Source: Carnobacterium gallinarum DSM 4847 (GTDB lineage: Bacteria > Bacillota > Bacilli > Lactobacillales > Carnobacteriaceae). Taken from it: a DNA stretch of 64,000 bases. Shown here one piece after another: positions 18,160 to 26,744 of the stretch. A model generated the notes under the pieces. It had not been told where the DNA came from. It saw only the letters and a program-made list of their open reading frames with translations, and made no database searches. Each line of letters begins with the position of its first letter. The stretch's first letter is position 1. The position numbers were made by a program, and so were the translations under genes. Location of the stretch: the NCBI RefSeq assembly GCF_000744375.1, contig NZ_JQLU01000005.1, positions 2,713,496-2,777,495 on the forward strand. The letters are read 5' to 3'.

Positions 18160-19338
18160 ATGAAGAAAAAATGGATGATTGGGATTGTCATTGGTATAGT
18201 TGCGATTGTGGGAATCACAGTGGCAATTAATATGGCACAACCAAAACAAAACATATCGAAAGAACCAAAGGATGATGGAATTGAGTATTTTACCCTCCCA
18301 GATGTAGATCAAGTTTATATTAATGGAGTTGTGACTCCAGACCAAACTGAAGCTTTTACAATGAAAGAAAATTTAGACTCTAATCCTGAAATTAAAGTAA
18401 ATAATGGAGATGTGGTAGAAGCAGATACGGTATTATTTACTTATGAAGATAAAGCTGTTACAAAAGAAATGGAAGAGGGCAATCGTGGAATTAACAAAGG
18501 CTACACTCAAAGAGGCAATGCAATTGTTAAACGAGATCGTGATTTAGCAAATGTTAAAGCCGAAACAGCTACTAATCCTGAAACTGGTGAAACTGTAACT
18601 AGCGATACAACAGCAGCAAAGAATGATATTCGTAATGCAGCTCAAGATACGATTGACTCAATTGATCAAGATATTCAATCATTAAATGATCAAGTTGTTG
18701 CTTTAGCAGAAAAACAATATACAAGTGTAACCGCTAAATTTAAAGGTCGTGTATCAATTCCAGAAGTCAAAGAAGCGAATGCACCTGTCTTGCGCTTAAC
18801 GTCTGAAGGTTTTTATATCGCTGGAAAAGTAAATGAAAAAGATTTATCAAAAATTAAATTAGACCAAAAAGCAGATATCAAAGTAGTTTCAAATGGAAAT
18901 ACAGCTACTGGTAAAATTGCTTTTATTGATGATAACCCGCCAGATGTTTCTGCAAATGATGCTGAAGGTGGTGGTATGGGAGGATCAACCGGAATGTCCT
19001 CTTATCTAGTTAAGGTATCTTTGGATTCCTTAGAAGGAATTAAAAATGGCTATCATGTTCAGTCAACAATCAATTTAAGTAACGAATTAGTGAAGATTCC
19101 AACTGAAGCAATTCATGAAGATGGGGATAAAAAATACGTTTTAGTGAACGATTTTGGTTCAGTTATTCGTCGTGAGGTTGTTCTAGGTGAAGTAGAAGGT
19201 AAAAACACTACCGTTCAATCAGGTCTTGAATCAGCAGATAAAATTATTGTTTCTTCTAAGAAAGAAGTTAAAGAAGGCGATATTTTAGAAAATAATGATT
19301 CCACTGGTGAACAAGGTGGAGGAGTAGAATCTAAATAA
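18160..19338 (+). CDS. membrane-fusion adaptor of an ABC exporter (YknX/MacA-like)
   Basis: 392 residues. A single N-terminal membrane anchor (about 6-25), then a barrel-sandwich and beta-barrel adaptor with a short, Gln/Asp-rich helical hairpin (about 110-185), and an acidic Gly/Glu tail. Such adaptors link an ABC permease to its substrate outside the cell; in Bacillus YknXYZ protects against the SdpC toxin. The ribosome site is AAGGAGGATG. It leads an operon with the ATPase (14-base gap) and permease (4-base overlap). Confidence 0.87.
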   Translation: MKKKWMIGIVIGIVAIVGITVAINMAQPKQNISKEPKDDGIEYFTLPDVDQVYINGVVTPDQTEAFTMKENLDSNPEIKVNNGDVVEADTVLFTYEDKAVTKEMEEGNRGINKGYTQRGNAIVKRDRDLANVKAETATNPETGETVTSDTTAAKNDIRNAAQDTIDSIDQDIQSLNDQVVALAEKQYTSVTAKFKGRVSIPEVKEANAPVLRLTSEGFYIAGKVNEKDLSKIKLDQKADIKVVSNGNTATGKIAFIDDNPPDVSANDAEGGGMGGSTGMSSYLVKVSLDSLEGIKNGYHVQSTINLSNELVKIPTEAIHEDGDKKYVLVNDFGSVIRREVVLGEVEGKNTTVQSGLESADKIIVSSKKEVKEGDILENNDSTGEQGGGVESK

Positions 19339-19352
19339 AGGGGCGCAATGAT

Positions 19353-20060
19353 ATGACAGAATTAAATGAAAAAGCGCCTTTGATTGATTTGAAAAACATC
19401 AATAAATACTTTCCGATGGGAAAAGAAAAACTCCATGTTTTAAAGTCGTTGGATTTAACGATTGAAGAAGGGGAGTTTATTATGATTATGGGGAAATCTG
19501 GAAGTGGGAAAACTACTTTAATGAACATTATAGGATTCCTTGATCGTATTTCAGATGGAAGTTATTTATTCAAAGGCAAAGATGTTTCAACACTTTCAGA
19601 AAATAAAAAGTCTGAATATCGTAATGAATTTTTTGGATTTGTTTTTCAACAATTTTTCTTAATTGATTCTTTAAATGTTTTACAGAACGTTGAATTGCCA
19701 ATGGTTTATCAAGGTGTTACAAAAAGCAGTGAAAAACATGAAAAGGCAAAAAAATATTTAGAGATTGTTGGTTTAAGCTCAAAACTAAAATCTAAAGCCT
19801 CTGAATTATCAGGAGGGCAACAGCAACGGGTAGCAATCGCGAGAGCGTTAGTTAATGATCCATTATTGATTATGGCAGATGAACCTACTGGGGCCTTAGA
19901 TAGTGAAACAGGCAAAGAAATTATGGAAACACTAAAAGCATTAAATGAAGAGGGAAAAACGATTGTAATGGTTACTCATGATGAAGACATGACGAAATAT
20001 GCCACTCGAGTTGTGCGTATGAAGGATGGTATTTTTGTTGAGGAAGAGGTGCCCTTATGA
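19353..20060 (+). CDS. ABC exporter ATPase (YknY/MacB type)
   Basis: 235 residues, complete nucleotide-binding domain of the LolD/MacB branch: Walker A GKSGSGKT (47-54), Q-loop FQQ (98-100), signature LSGGQQQR (152-159), Walker B LLIMADE (171-177) and the H-loop MVTHDE. Supplies ATP-driven conformational change to the partner permease from the cytosolic side. The ATG start is close behind the adaptor gene, and its stop overlaps the next start (ATGA). Confidence 0.93.
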   Translation: MTELNEKAPLIDLKNINKYFPMGKEKLHVLKSLDLTIEEGEFIMIMGKSGSGKTTLMNIIGFLDRISDGSYLFKGKDVSTLSENKKSEYRNEFFGFVFQQFFLIDSLNVLQNVELPMVYQGVTKSSEKHEKAKKYLEIVGLSSKLKSKASELSGGQQQRVAIARALVNDPLLIMADEPTGALDSETGKEIMETLKALNEEGKTIVMVTHDEDMTKYATRVVRMKDGIFVEEEVPL

Positions 20061-21301
20061 TTTTAAATATTTTCATTAGTACATTTTTGAGTTTGAAGGC
20101 CCATAAATTACGCGTATTTCTGACAATGGTTGGAATTATTATTGGGATTACTTCAGTTGTAACCATCTCTACTTTAGGAGAAGGGATGAAAAGACAAGTT
20201 CTAGCGACAACAGATTCTACTAATGCTAGTAATGTTAAAATTATTTATAGTATGGAGCAAGAAGATGCATCTGGAATGGGCTATATTGAGTATCAGGACA
20301 GTGATTTTAATTTCTCAATGGTTGATTTAAAAAAAGTAAAAGACATTAAAGGTTTACAATCTATTTATCCTGATTATGGACAACAATTTATGGGGGATAC
20401 AATTGATCAAGAGCTAGATTACTTTGGTACGAAGGCATATCTGTATGTCGCACCTAATAAAGGCGAGGTGAAACTTAAATACGGACGTAATTTTCAACCC
20501 AGTGATGCAAATCGGGATGTGATTATTTTAAGTTATAATGTATTTGAAGGTCAAATTAGCATGGATAATCCAGAAGAGCTGATTAATCAAGCCGTTTCTA
20601 TTGGGGGATACATGTATAAAGTGATTGGTATTACAGAGTCAGTGGATTATGAAAGTCTATCAACAACGGATATGATGGGTGGATTTGATTATATGTCGAC
20701 TATGACCAGTTATGTATCAAAATCTTCATATAATGAATTAGCGAAATCAAAGGCTATTAGTGGAATTAAACTAAAACTTAGCGAAGGTGTAAATCGTGAA
20801 GAAGTCCTTGGACAAATTATTTCTGCGTTACAAGAACTACATCCAGATGTTAAGGGAGTCTTTAAAGAGGACGACACGAATCAACAGCAACAGCAGCAAG
20901 TAGAAACAATGATCGGCGGCTTAACAAGCTTTTTAATGGCGATTACAGCTATTTCATTACTAGTTGGTGGTATTGGTGTGATGAATATTATGTATGTATC
21001 TGTAACAGAACGTAAACGAGAAATCGGAATTCGCCGCGCAATAGGAGCGAAACCAAGAACCATTTTAATGCAATTTTTATTAGAAGCGGCCTTTATTACA
21101 TTATTAGGCGGGCTAATTGGAATTGCTTTAGGATATGGTTTATCGTCAATTGTCGGTGGGTTTGTACAAATTAAACCAGTAATGACTCCGCAAATATTTA
21201 TGATTTCGTCAATAGTTTCAATTTTGACGGGAATTGTCTTTGGGATTATTCCAGCAATTAATGCGGCTAGAATGGATCCGATTAAAGCAATTTATCGTTA
21301 A
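20057..21301 (+). CDS. ABC exporter permease (YknZ/MacB type)
   Basis: 414 residues with the MacB layout: one N-terminal helix (about 17-35), a large extracellular domain (about 50-275), then three helices (about 285-310, 335-360, 375-400). The cytosolic loop ERKREIGIRRAIGAKPRTI is the family coupling motif. Unlike Gram-negative MacB the ATPase is a separate protein, which is the usual Gram-positive arrangement. Substrate unknown; antimicrobial peptides or toxins are typical for the family. Confidence 0.92.
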   Translation: MILNIFISTFLSLKAHKLRVFLTMVGIIIGITSVVTISTLGEGMKRQVLATTDSTNASNVKIIYSMEQEDASGMGYIEYQDSDFNFSMVDLKKVKDIKGLQSIYPDYGQQFMGDTIDQELDYFGTKAYLYVAPNKGEVKLKYGRNFQPSDANRDVIILSYNVFEGQISMDNPEELINQAVSIGGYMYKVIGITESVDYESLSTTDMMGGFDYMSTMTSYVSKSSYNELAKSKAISGIKLKLSEGVNREEVLGQIISALQELHPDVKGVFKEDDTNQQQQQQVETMIGGLTSFLMAITAISLLVGGIGVMNIMYVSVTERKREIGIRRAIGAKPRTILMQFLLEAAFITLLGGLIGIALGYGLSSIVGGFVQIKPVMTPQIFMISSIVSILTGIVFGIIPAINAARMDPIKAIYR

Positions 21302-21318
21302 ATTAAGTGCTAAAAAAT

Positions 21319-21420
21319 AAAACCAGAGTTAAATTCATGAAATGTACGAATCTAAAAAGGTAGACTTAAAAAGCTAGCTTTCCGAGATTGCGACAGAAAT
21401 AATGAATTTACTCTGGTTTT
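21319..21420 (+). terminator. long-arm hairpin terminator with a 60-base insert
   Basis: Arms at 21319-21338 and 21402-21420 (AAAACCAGAGT...ATTCAT and its near-perfect complement, one bulge) enclose about 63 bases containing the palindrome AAAGCTAGCTTT. The right arm runs into a T-rich tail. Longer than a simple terminator; may be a small RNA or a repeat element. Confidence 0.6.
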
Positions 21421-21428
21421 TCTTGCAA

Positions 21429-21463
21429 TAAAAAAACCAGTAAGAACAAGGTTCTTGACTGGT
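21429..21463 (-). terminator. minus-strand terminator of the DUF4044-type gene
   Basis: Stem ACCAGT..AAGAAC / GTTCTT.GACTGGT preceded on the plus strand by AAAAAAA, which is the T run for minus-strand transcription. Confidence 0.75.
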
Positions 21464-21470
21464 AGCTTCA

Positions 21471-21620
21471 TTAACGATTAATAAATAATGTATAAATAAC
21501 TGTTAAAAAACCAGAACCAAGCATTGCAATCAACATAATCCATACAACAGCTTTAGTGATTTTTTCCATCTTAGTTGGTGCTTTCTTATATGTTACTTTA
21601 TTTAAGTCTTTCCCTTTCAT
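21471..21620 (-). CDS. 49-aa DUF4044-type small membrane protein
   Basis: Begins at ATG 21618-21620 (minus), stops at 21471-21473. The ribosome site on the minus strand is GTGAGGGAA. The protein has a basic N-terminus (MKGKDLNKVTYKKAP), then MEKITKAVVWIMLIAM with a single membrane helix (about 23-45). Short proteins of this pattern, ending in a helix after an EKIT-like motif, are the DUF4044 family in Lactobacillales. Function unknown. It has its own terminator at 21429-21463. Family assignment from memory of the pattern. Confidence 0.75.
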   Translation of the reverse strand: MKGKDLNKVTYKKAPTKMEKITKAVVWIMLIAMLGSGFLTVIYTLFINR

Positions 21621-21697
21621 AGAGGGTTCCCTCACTTTCTATAATAAATTATCTCATCTTAGTGTACACTTAAATAGAGTCAGATTTCAAGAGTTCT

Positions 21698-22654
21698 TTA
21701 AAAAAAATTTTTCTTTTTTAAAATCCAAGCAGTTATAATACTAGCAATTGCCATAATTCCTAAGATTAACCAAAAGGCACCAGCTGTATCCATAAAAGGT
21801 AAATCAACATTCATCCCGTATATCCCACCTAAAATAGTGGGAATTGTCAAAACAATCGTGATGGAAGTTAAAATTTTCATAATATTATTTAAATTATTGG
21901 AAATAACTGAAGAAAAGACTAAGCTTACTTGATTGAGTACTTGCTGATATTCAGACGTCATTACATTTGCTTGATTATTTTCAACAATAACATCATGTAG
22001 AAATCCTCTAGTTAAGAGATCTTTGCTGAACCGATCAGTTTCTTTCATAATCTCAAAAACGGGTTTATTGCTTCCGATAGCAGTTGAAAAATAAATTAAA
22101 CTTTTTTGTAAAGACATTAAAGCATATAATTGTTCATTTTTTGTAGATTTTGTTAATAAAAGCTCTAACCGACGCGTTTCAGCATTGATTTCATCTAAAC
22201 AATACATATAAGAAGCAGAAATATGCCAAAGCATTCGTAAGACAAAGCGTTCTTGATGGGTAGTGTCGACAACATAATTAGGGTGGTTATCAATAATTTC
22301 AGTAATGAAATGTGGGATATATTTTGTTGCAGTAATAATGGTATGTTCGGTTAAAATAATTGAGATTGGAAAAGTTGTATATTCTTTGTAACCCAATTCA
22401 CTTACACGAAGGAGAGGGTATTGTAAAACGATTAAAGAAGGAGCGTTAGAATCTTCTTCCTTCAACATTTCCTGTCTAGAAACTTCATTTAAATCTAAAA
22501 CGCTTGTGATGTAATCTCTAGGGAACTTAAATTCTGCAATCAGCTGGTCAACTTCTTCCTCAGTAGGATCGCATACATTGATCCATCCACCAATGACTAA
22601 TTTTGTATCGGAAATAAGTACACTTGCTTCATTTGTATGAAAGCTTTGAATCAT
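21698..22654 (-). CDS. corA: CorA family Mg2+/Co2+ transporter
   Basis: 318 residues: a large cytosolic domain, then two C-terminal helices. The pore motif GMN is at 280-282 in GIYGMNV, followed by the second helix and the positive tail KKKNFF. Forms a pentameric magnesium channel. The start ATG (22652-22654) directly abuts the 162-bp repeat, which holds its leader and a -10 (TATAAT on the minus strand, 22732-22737). The sequence is intact. Confidence 0.93.
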   Translation of the reverse strand: MIQSFHTNEASVLISDTKLVIGGWINVCDPTEEEVDQLIAEFKFPRDYITSVLDLNEVSRQEMLKEEDSNAPSLIVLQYPLLRVSELGYKEYTTFPISIILTEHTIITATKYIPHFITEIIDNHPNYVVDTTHQERFVLRMLWHISASYMYCLDEINAETRRLELLLTKSTKNEQLYALMSLQKSLIYFSTAIGSNKPVFEIMKETDRFSKDLLTRGFLHDVIVENNQANVMTSEYQQVLNQVSLVFSSVISNNLNNIMKILTSITIVLTIPTILGGIYGMNVDLPFMDTAGAFWLILGIMAIASIITAWILKKKNFF

Positions 22655-22816
22655 GCTGAAAAACTCCTGTCTGAATTCTTTAATAACGACTATAAAAAAT
22701 AGTCACAAAATAAGTTTAGTAGGTCAGTATCATTATACACTACTTAATTAAAGAAAAGCGAGTGGTTAGAGTTCGTTGCAACTTATGTTGAGATGGCATA
22801 AAATAGAGGAAAGAAA
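22655..22816. repeat. 162-bp direct repeat, left copy (corA leader/promoter region)
   Basis: Matches 27970-28131 at 160 of 162 positions (A/T change in the GTTGCA-ACTT part, A/G change near the end). It contains the corA -10 (minus strand), the hairpin GACTAT-AAAAA-ATAGTC, and a plus-strand promoter TTGCAA-17-TAAAAT (see right copy). The left edge coincides with the corA start codon. Confidence 0.97.
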
Positions 22817-22968
22817 TTACATTTTATTTTTAATATAGAAGATCTCTTTAAATTCATATATATACGTGAGATAAATAAAAAGCATAGGTAAAAATTATTT
22901 ATAAATTAAATTTTTTTACGAGACGGCTTAGGTTAATTAAGTTATTATCAATAAAGAGGGTAAGAAGA

Positions 22969-23103
22969 ATGAATGCAAAAGATAAAGCAAAAATGTTAGA
23001 AATTATAAAAAATAAACAATCTGGTGGTAGGTCAAAACAAATGGCTCCTCCGAAAAATGATCAAAAGAATATGCGCAAAGGCCCGAAGATTTATAATAAG
23101 TAG
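22969..23103 (+). CDS. 44-aa basic small protein
   Basis: ATG at 22969 with AGAGGGTAAGAAG upstream and TAG at 23101. The sequence is hydrophilic and strongly basic: MNAKDKAKMLEIIKNKQSGG, then a Pro/Lys/Gln-rich part ending in MRKGPKIYNK. No membrane helix or Cys. The clear ribosome site and the terminator right behind support a real gene. I do not recognise the family with certainty. It sits inside the direct-repeat-bounded segment and would be driven by the left repeat's plus-strand promoter. Confidence 0.7.
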   Translation: MNAKDKAKMLEIIKNKQSGGRSKQMAPPKNDQKNMRKGPKIYNK

Positions 23104-23111
23104 ATACGCTT

Positions 23112-23138
23112 AAAGCACTGATTTGTTGGTGCTTTTTT
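23112..23138 (+). terminator. terminator after the 44-aa gene
   Basis: AAAGCAC / GTGCTTT stem with a 10-base loop and six T. Confidence 0.8.
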
Positions 23139-23288
23139 GTTGTGTGTGAGTTCGCAAATCTTGGTATAGGTGAGTAATGAATTTCAAAAAATAAAGAACT
23201 AATGTAACTAATTTATATATTAATAGACATACAGTTATGTTAAAATTAATATTAAAATAATTTAATTACAGGTAAAGAAAGGAGAACA

Positions 23289-23585
23289 ATGGAACAATTA
23301 AAAAGTGATTTAGGCGGTGCTAGCCAAAAAGCAACGGCTCTAAAAAATGCAACAAATACCCTAATTCAACCAGTTGTTATAACAGAGGATACACAAACAA
23401 CGGTTACTGGAAATACAAATGGACAAGTAGCTATTAAATCGGCGCAAGACAAAGCAAAACAAATAGCCAACGCGGTTGTAAAAGCTTCAAGTAATATTCA
23501 AAGTATTGCCAAAGAATTTGAAGCACTGGATGAGCAGATAGGTCAAAATCCACCTAAACCATTAGGAGATTATGTAAATGGATAA
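23289..23585 (+). CDS. type VII secretion partner protein, TIGR04197/DUF3130-like
   Basis: 98 residues, helical, small: DLGGASQKATALKNATN, then VAIKSAQDKAKQIANAVV and a C-terminal IQSIAKEFEALDEQIG. Proteins of this size and pattern upstream of LXG toxins belong to the TIGR04197/DUF3130 group, WXG100-like helical hairpins that escort LXG toxins to the type VIIb export machine. AAAGGAGAAC precedes the ATG. The stop overlaps the next start by 8 bases, so it opens a coupled toxin operon. Confidence 0.83.
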   Translation: MEQLKSDLGGASQKATALKNATNTLIQPVVITEDTQTTVTGNTNGQVAIKSAQDKAKQIANAVVKASSNIQSIAKEFEALDEQIGQNPPKPLGDYVNG

Positions 23586-23937
23586 GTGGGATGAGTTGCA
23601 TAAAAAAGAACGTTTATTGATGGAGCGAGAAGATCAGTTAGTTCATGAAAAAAATCAAGTACAACGAATAAATGAAGCCTATGAGGAATATTTTAATGAA
23701 GGCCATCATTTTATGTCTGATTTACAAGATAGCTTTTATGAAAATGACGATAGCTTACAGTTTGAAGCTATCCGAGATGAATATACTTATGAATCCAACA
23801 AGGTACTAGCTGATTTAGAAGAGAGTACAGAGGAATTAAATAAACATAAACGAAAGATTCAAATGGAATTAGATGAAGTGGTCTATGATAAAAGGCGAGT
23901 ATCTTTGGAAGAAAAAGAGGTGAAAAATGAGCATTGA
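23578..23937 (+). CDS. DUF3958-like coiled-coil LXG partner
   Basis: 119 residues, very rich in Glu/Lys/Gln, predicted coiled coil nearly throughout: LHKKERLLMEREDQLVHEK, and later STEELNKHKRKIQMELDEV. In LXG operons a DUF3958 protein at this place is the second targeting factor; both partners bind the LXG helical domain. It overlaps the gene before by 8 bases and the LXG gene by 11 bases. Family call from pattern and context. Confidence 0.8.
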   Translation: MDKWDELHKKERLLMEREDQLVHEKNQVQRINEAYEEYFNEGHHFMSDLQDSFYENDDSLQFEAIRDEYTYESNKVLADLEESTEELNKHKRKIQMELDEVVYDKRRVSLEEKEVKNEH

Positions 23938-25387
23938 TATGTATGTTTCAGCTTCAAAAAATCAAGCAAAAAGTGTGAGTGATATGACAAAGCAACAGAT
24001 AATGGGTTACGAAGAATTACAAAAAGCCATTGCTGATTTCACTCTAAATAGTCCTTTTTTAACAGGTAAAGCTTATGATACGTCTAAAGCTTTTTTTTCA
24101 ACAGTGTTGTATCCTTTGGCTCAAGGTGGTATTTTATTATCAGAGGCTGTGGATAGAGCTGTTACTAAGTTTCCAGAAGATTATCAATCTCAAGTAGATA
24201 GTGGCAATTTAAAGCAATCGGATTTAGAAGAAAAGATTAGACAAGCGGAGGGGTTGATCGGGCAAGCCGAAGGAATACGCACTATGTTAGAATCTTCATT
24301 GACGCCAGATATTATCAAAACATCTCAGTTAGCAGCTAATTTAAGATTATTAGAATCCTATAGTGGAGTTAAACGAATTTTAGAAGAAAAATTAGATAAG
24401 TTAATGACGTTTAATCACAATTCACCCAAAATATTTGAGGAAATTCAAGCTTTAGAAGATGCAATTGATCAAGGATTAGCACAAACAACAACTGCTTTTA
24501 ATCCAGATACTGGAACTTTTATGATTCCCAGTAAAGAAGCGTTAAGTTGGAGTAAAACAATCAACGAAAAATGGGCAGATTATGAAGCACGCCATACAGC
24601 TGAAGACAAGGTAGAGGTTAAAAAAACACAATTGCCAGGTGCAGAAATTGTGTATATGGTTTATAGAAATGGCGAATTAGACAAAGAGGCAACCAGTGAA
24701 TTAGCTAAAGAAATAGCAAAAGCTGATTTGAAATCAATGAACGCTTTTTTAGCAGGTGCAGGTTATCAGGTACTTGAAAATAATGGTGTGAAAGCTCTCT
24801 TAGATTTTGTTTTTGGGGAAAGGGAACTAGAGGATTCTGTTAAACAACATAAAGGGTATAATGAAGGTGTATTTACTGGTAATTTGTTAAGTTTACTGCA
24901 ATCGGGTGCCGAGTTTATTGGAGGCGGATTGTGGCTCTTAGGCGGTACAAGTGGTAGTTTAGCGTTAGCCCCAGCAACAGGAGGTTCAAGTGTTTCAGCA
25001 ATACCAGCCATATCAGGTAGTACATTAGCGATATGGACTCACGCGGCAGCCATTGGCGGGATGAGTATTCAGAATATTATGAGTGGGAATGGCTATCATC
25101 TACCTAATGCTAAGATTGGTGCAAATGGAACACAAGTTAGTAGTAAGACTACGTGGAAAAACGGGAAGACCGAACGAGTAGATGTCGAAAATCCAGCCCC
25201 TGGTATTAGAGATGGGGATATTCACTATCATGATTCTAACAATACAAAATGGCGGTATGATATTAAAAATAATGAATTCATAAACCCAAAGACGGGAGAA
25301 TTAGCTCCCCAAAAAATACAAAAATTATTGAAAAATAAAGATATTCTAAAAGGAATACAGAAAGCTCTGGAGGTTTTGGGTAAATGA
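23927..25387 (+). CDS. LXG-domain polymorphic toxin, type VII secretion substrate
   Basis: 486 residues. LXG helical export domain at about 1-210, starting MSIDMYVSAS and holding the LXG hallmark FLTGKAYDT (44-52). A linker at 215-310 is followed by a Gly/Ala/Ser-rich hydrophobic stretch (325-383), then a separate C-terminal domain (about 405-486) with RVDVENPAPG (417-426), DIHYHD (431-436) and KWRYDIKNNEF. This end resembles the polymorphic toxin type 28 (Ntox28-like) class, thought to be nucleases; this is from memory and not certain. A probable immunity gene overlaps its stop. Likely used against neighbouring bacteria on contact. Confidence 0.88.
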   Translation: MSIDMYVSASKNQAKSVSDMTKQQIMGYEELQKAIADFTLNSPFLTGKAYDTSKAFFSTVLYPLAQGGILLSEAVDRAVTKFPEDYQSQVDSGNLKQSDLEEKIRQAEGLIGQAEGIRTMLESSLTPDIIKTSQLAANLRLLESYSGVKRILEEKLDKLMTFNHNSPKIFEEIQALEDAIDQGLAQTTTAFNPDTGTFMIPSKEALSWSKTINEKWADYEARHTAEDKVEVKKTQLPGAEIVYMVYRNGELDKEATSELAKEIAKADLKSMNAFLAGAGYQVLENNGVKALLDFVFGERELEDSVKQHKGYNEGVFTGNLLSLLQSGAEFIGGGLWLLGGTSGSLALAPATGGSSVSAIPAISGSTLAIWTHAAAIGGMSIQNIMSGNGYHLPNAKIGANGTQVSSKTTWKNGKTERVDVENPAPGIRDGDIHYHDSNNTKWRYDIKNNEFINPKTGELAPQKIQKLLKNKDILKGIQKALEVLGK

Positions 25388-25881
25388 AATTAAAAAGTAA
25401 CGAACTATTAAAAAAAATTATTGAAGAATCTAGTAATGATCATAAACATAATATTCTGCTTGATTTAGAAAATGGAGAAAAATTATTTAATAAAAGTATT
25501 ATTTCTATATTTGACACATATATACTAAAAGATTCTGATGAGCAAATTTCGATTGAAATAGCCAAAAATAATTTTGATAGATTGATAAAAATGAATGGAG
25601 ATAAAACAGGATACGAAAGCTCTAATAATGAAATACGGATAATTGATTATGTCGAAAAAACTAATATGACAGCCTCAGAGCAATGGTTAATAGGGCTAGT
25701 AGTTATGAATAATTTAATTAATAAAATAAATTTTCCAGAAAAATTCATCTTTTATTTTTCGTATGATGATGAATTGTTAACAATAAGATTTCATAAGTTT
25801 AGAAAAGAAGAAGGGCTCTGGTTTAACGGAGATATAGAAAACTGTGAATTTCCTATTGGCTATTTTTATAACATAGATTGA
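25384..25881 (+). CDS. probable immunity protein for the LXG toxin
   Basis: 165 residues, soluble, acidic, no signal or helix. The start overlaps the toxin stop (ATGA), the classic toxin-immunity coupling. I recognise no family. Features: NELLKKIIEESSND at the start, then IRIIDYVEKTNMTASEQWLIGLVVMNNLI and a C-terminal EGLWFNGDIENCEF. Asn/Lys/Ile-rich codon use is more AT-biased than the toxin before it, common for immunity cassettes. The function is assigned by position only. Confidence 0.68.
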   Translation: MKLKSNELLKKIIEESSNDHKHNILLDLENGEKLFNKSIISIFDTYILKDSDEQISIEIAKNNFDRLIKMNGDKTGYESSNNEIRIIDYVEKTNMTASEQWLIGLVVMNNLINKINFPEKFIFYFSYDDELLTIRFHKFRKEEGLWFNGDIENCEFPIGYFYNID

Positions 25882-25926
25882 TGGATATGTAAATAATTAC
25901 AACATACATCAAATTCAGTAAGTAAC

Positions 25927-26193
25927 ATGGATGAATTCTTTGAAAGTGAATTTGGTTCTGAATTAAAAGGAAAAATCTCAAAAAATGGAAAACGAGTAGA
26001 TGGACAAAATGTTTATAAAGTAGATAATAAAACAGGTAATTTAAAGAAAAACGATTAAATTTATTTAGATGGGTTGCATAAAGACCACCTAGAGGTATTT
26101 GATAAAAATGGAAAACTTAGAACTGTTTTAAATTTAGATTGTAGCATAAATTTAGATAAATATTATAAAGCAATAGGAAGGGTGTTAAAATGA
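25927..26193 (+). pseudogene. orphan toxin C-terminal cassette 1, interrupted by TAA
   Basis: In-frame translation closely parallels the intact cassette at 27011: MDEFFESEFGSELKG, KNGKRVDGQ, VYKVDNK, then after a TAA at 26056-26058 the frame continues with IYLDGLHKDHLEVFDKNGK and VLNLD. Where the intact copy has Gln (CAA) this one has TAA. There is no ribosome site, and it ends in the ATGA start of the next gene remnant. It is the tail of a former LXG-type toxin. Confidence 0.85.
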
Positions 26194-26520
26194 AAGGGGA
26201 ATTGAAAGAACTATTTCATTTGTTTTCAAAAATAAATGATAAATATAATGAAAAATTGATAGATTCTAATAGACTTAATGATGTGAAAGAAAATGTAATT
26301 GAAAGCTTGGATACAGATTTTTTCTCATTGGGATAAAGCATGTTTATATTTAAGTGAAGTAGATGTTGATAAGGAGGGGGTTGAAGAAGAAGAAAATTTT
26401 AGACATGGTATAGCGTATTTAGGTATGTCATTATTAGATATATCCAATGATTTAGAACAAATGTATGATTTATTAGGTGAATTAAATAAAAACTTATTAA
26501 AAAAAGAAGATTCAAATTAA
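26190..26520 (+). pseudogene. frameshifted immunity gene of cassette 1
   Basis: Starts in the ATGA overlap with cassette 1 (MKGELKELFHLFSKINDKYNEK), stops early at about 26336, while the following +1 frame carries on with SHWDKACLYLSEVDVDKEG and ends EQMYDLLGELNKNLLKKE at 26520. Removing one T from the T6 run near 26310 restores a single frame of about 109 residues, matching the intact immunity gene at 27283 in length and ending pattern (LDEMNRKLLEN-like). So a homopolymer slip broke it. Confidence 0.75.
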
Positions 26521-26526
26521 ATAGGG

Positions 26527-26744
26527 ATAGGATACCAAGTCATTGAAAAAAATGGTGTGAAAGCCCTTTTAAAAGCAGTTTTTTGAGAAAGAGAGCTAGA
26601 TGAGATAATAGAAGATTTACAGGCATTAAAAAAATTATTAAAGAATTAGAAACAATGGATATGACTAAAAAATTAGATGAAATAAATTATCAATATGTAT
26701 TTAGAGATAACCTTGCTAAATTAATTGATAAAATAGTTAAATGA
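26527..26744 (+). pseudogene. remnant of a second LXG toxin gene (middle part)
   Basis: IGYQVIEKNGVKALLKAVF, then TGA (26584-26586), then ERELDE, lines up with residues 279-302 of the intact toxin (GYQVLENNGVKALLDFVFGERELED). A frame change later gives KELETMDMTKKLDEINYQYV up to a stop at 26744. This is the linker region of a lost LXG toxin, left without its head. Confidence 0.75.
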
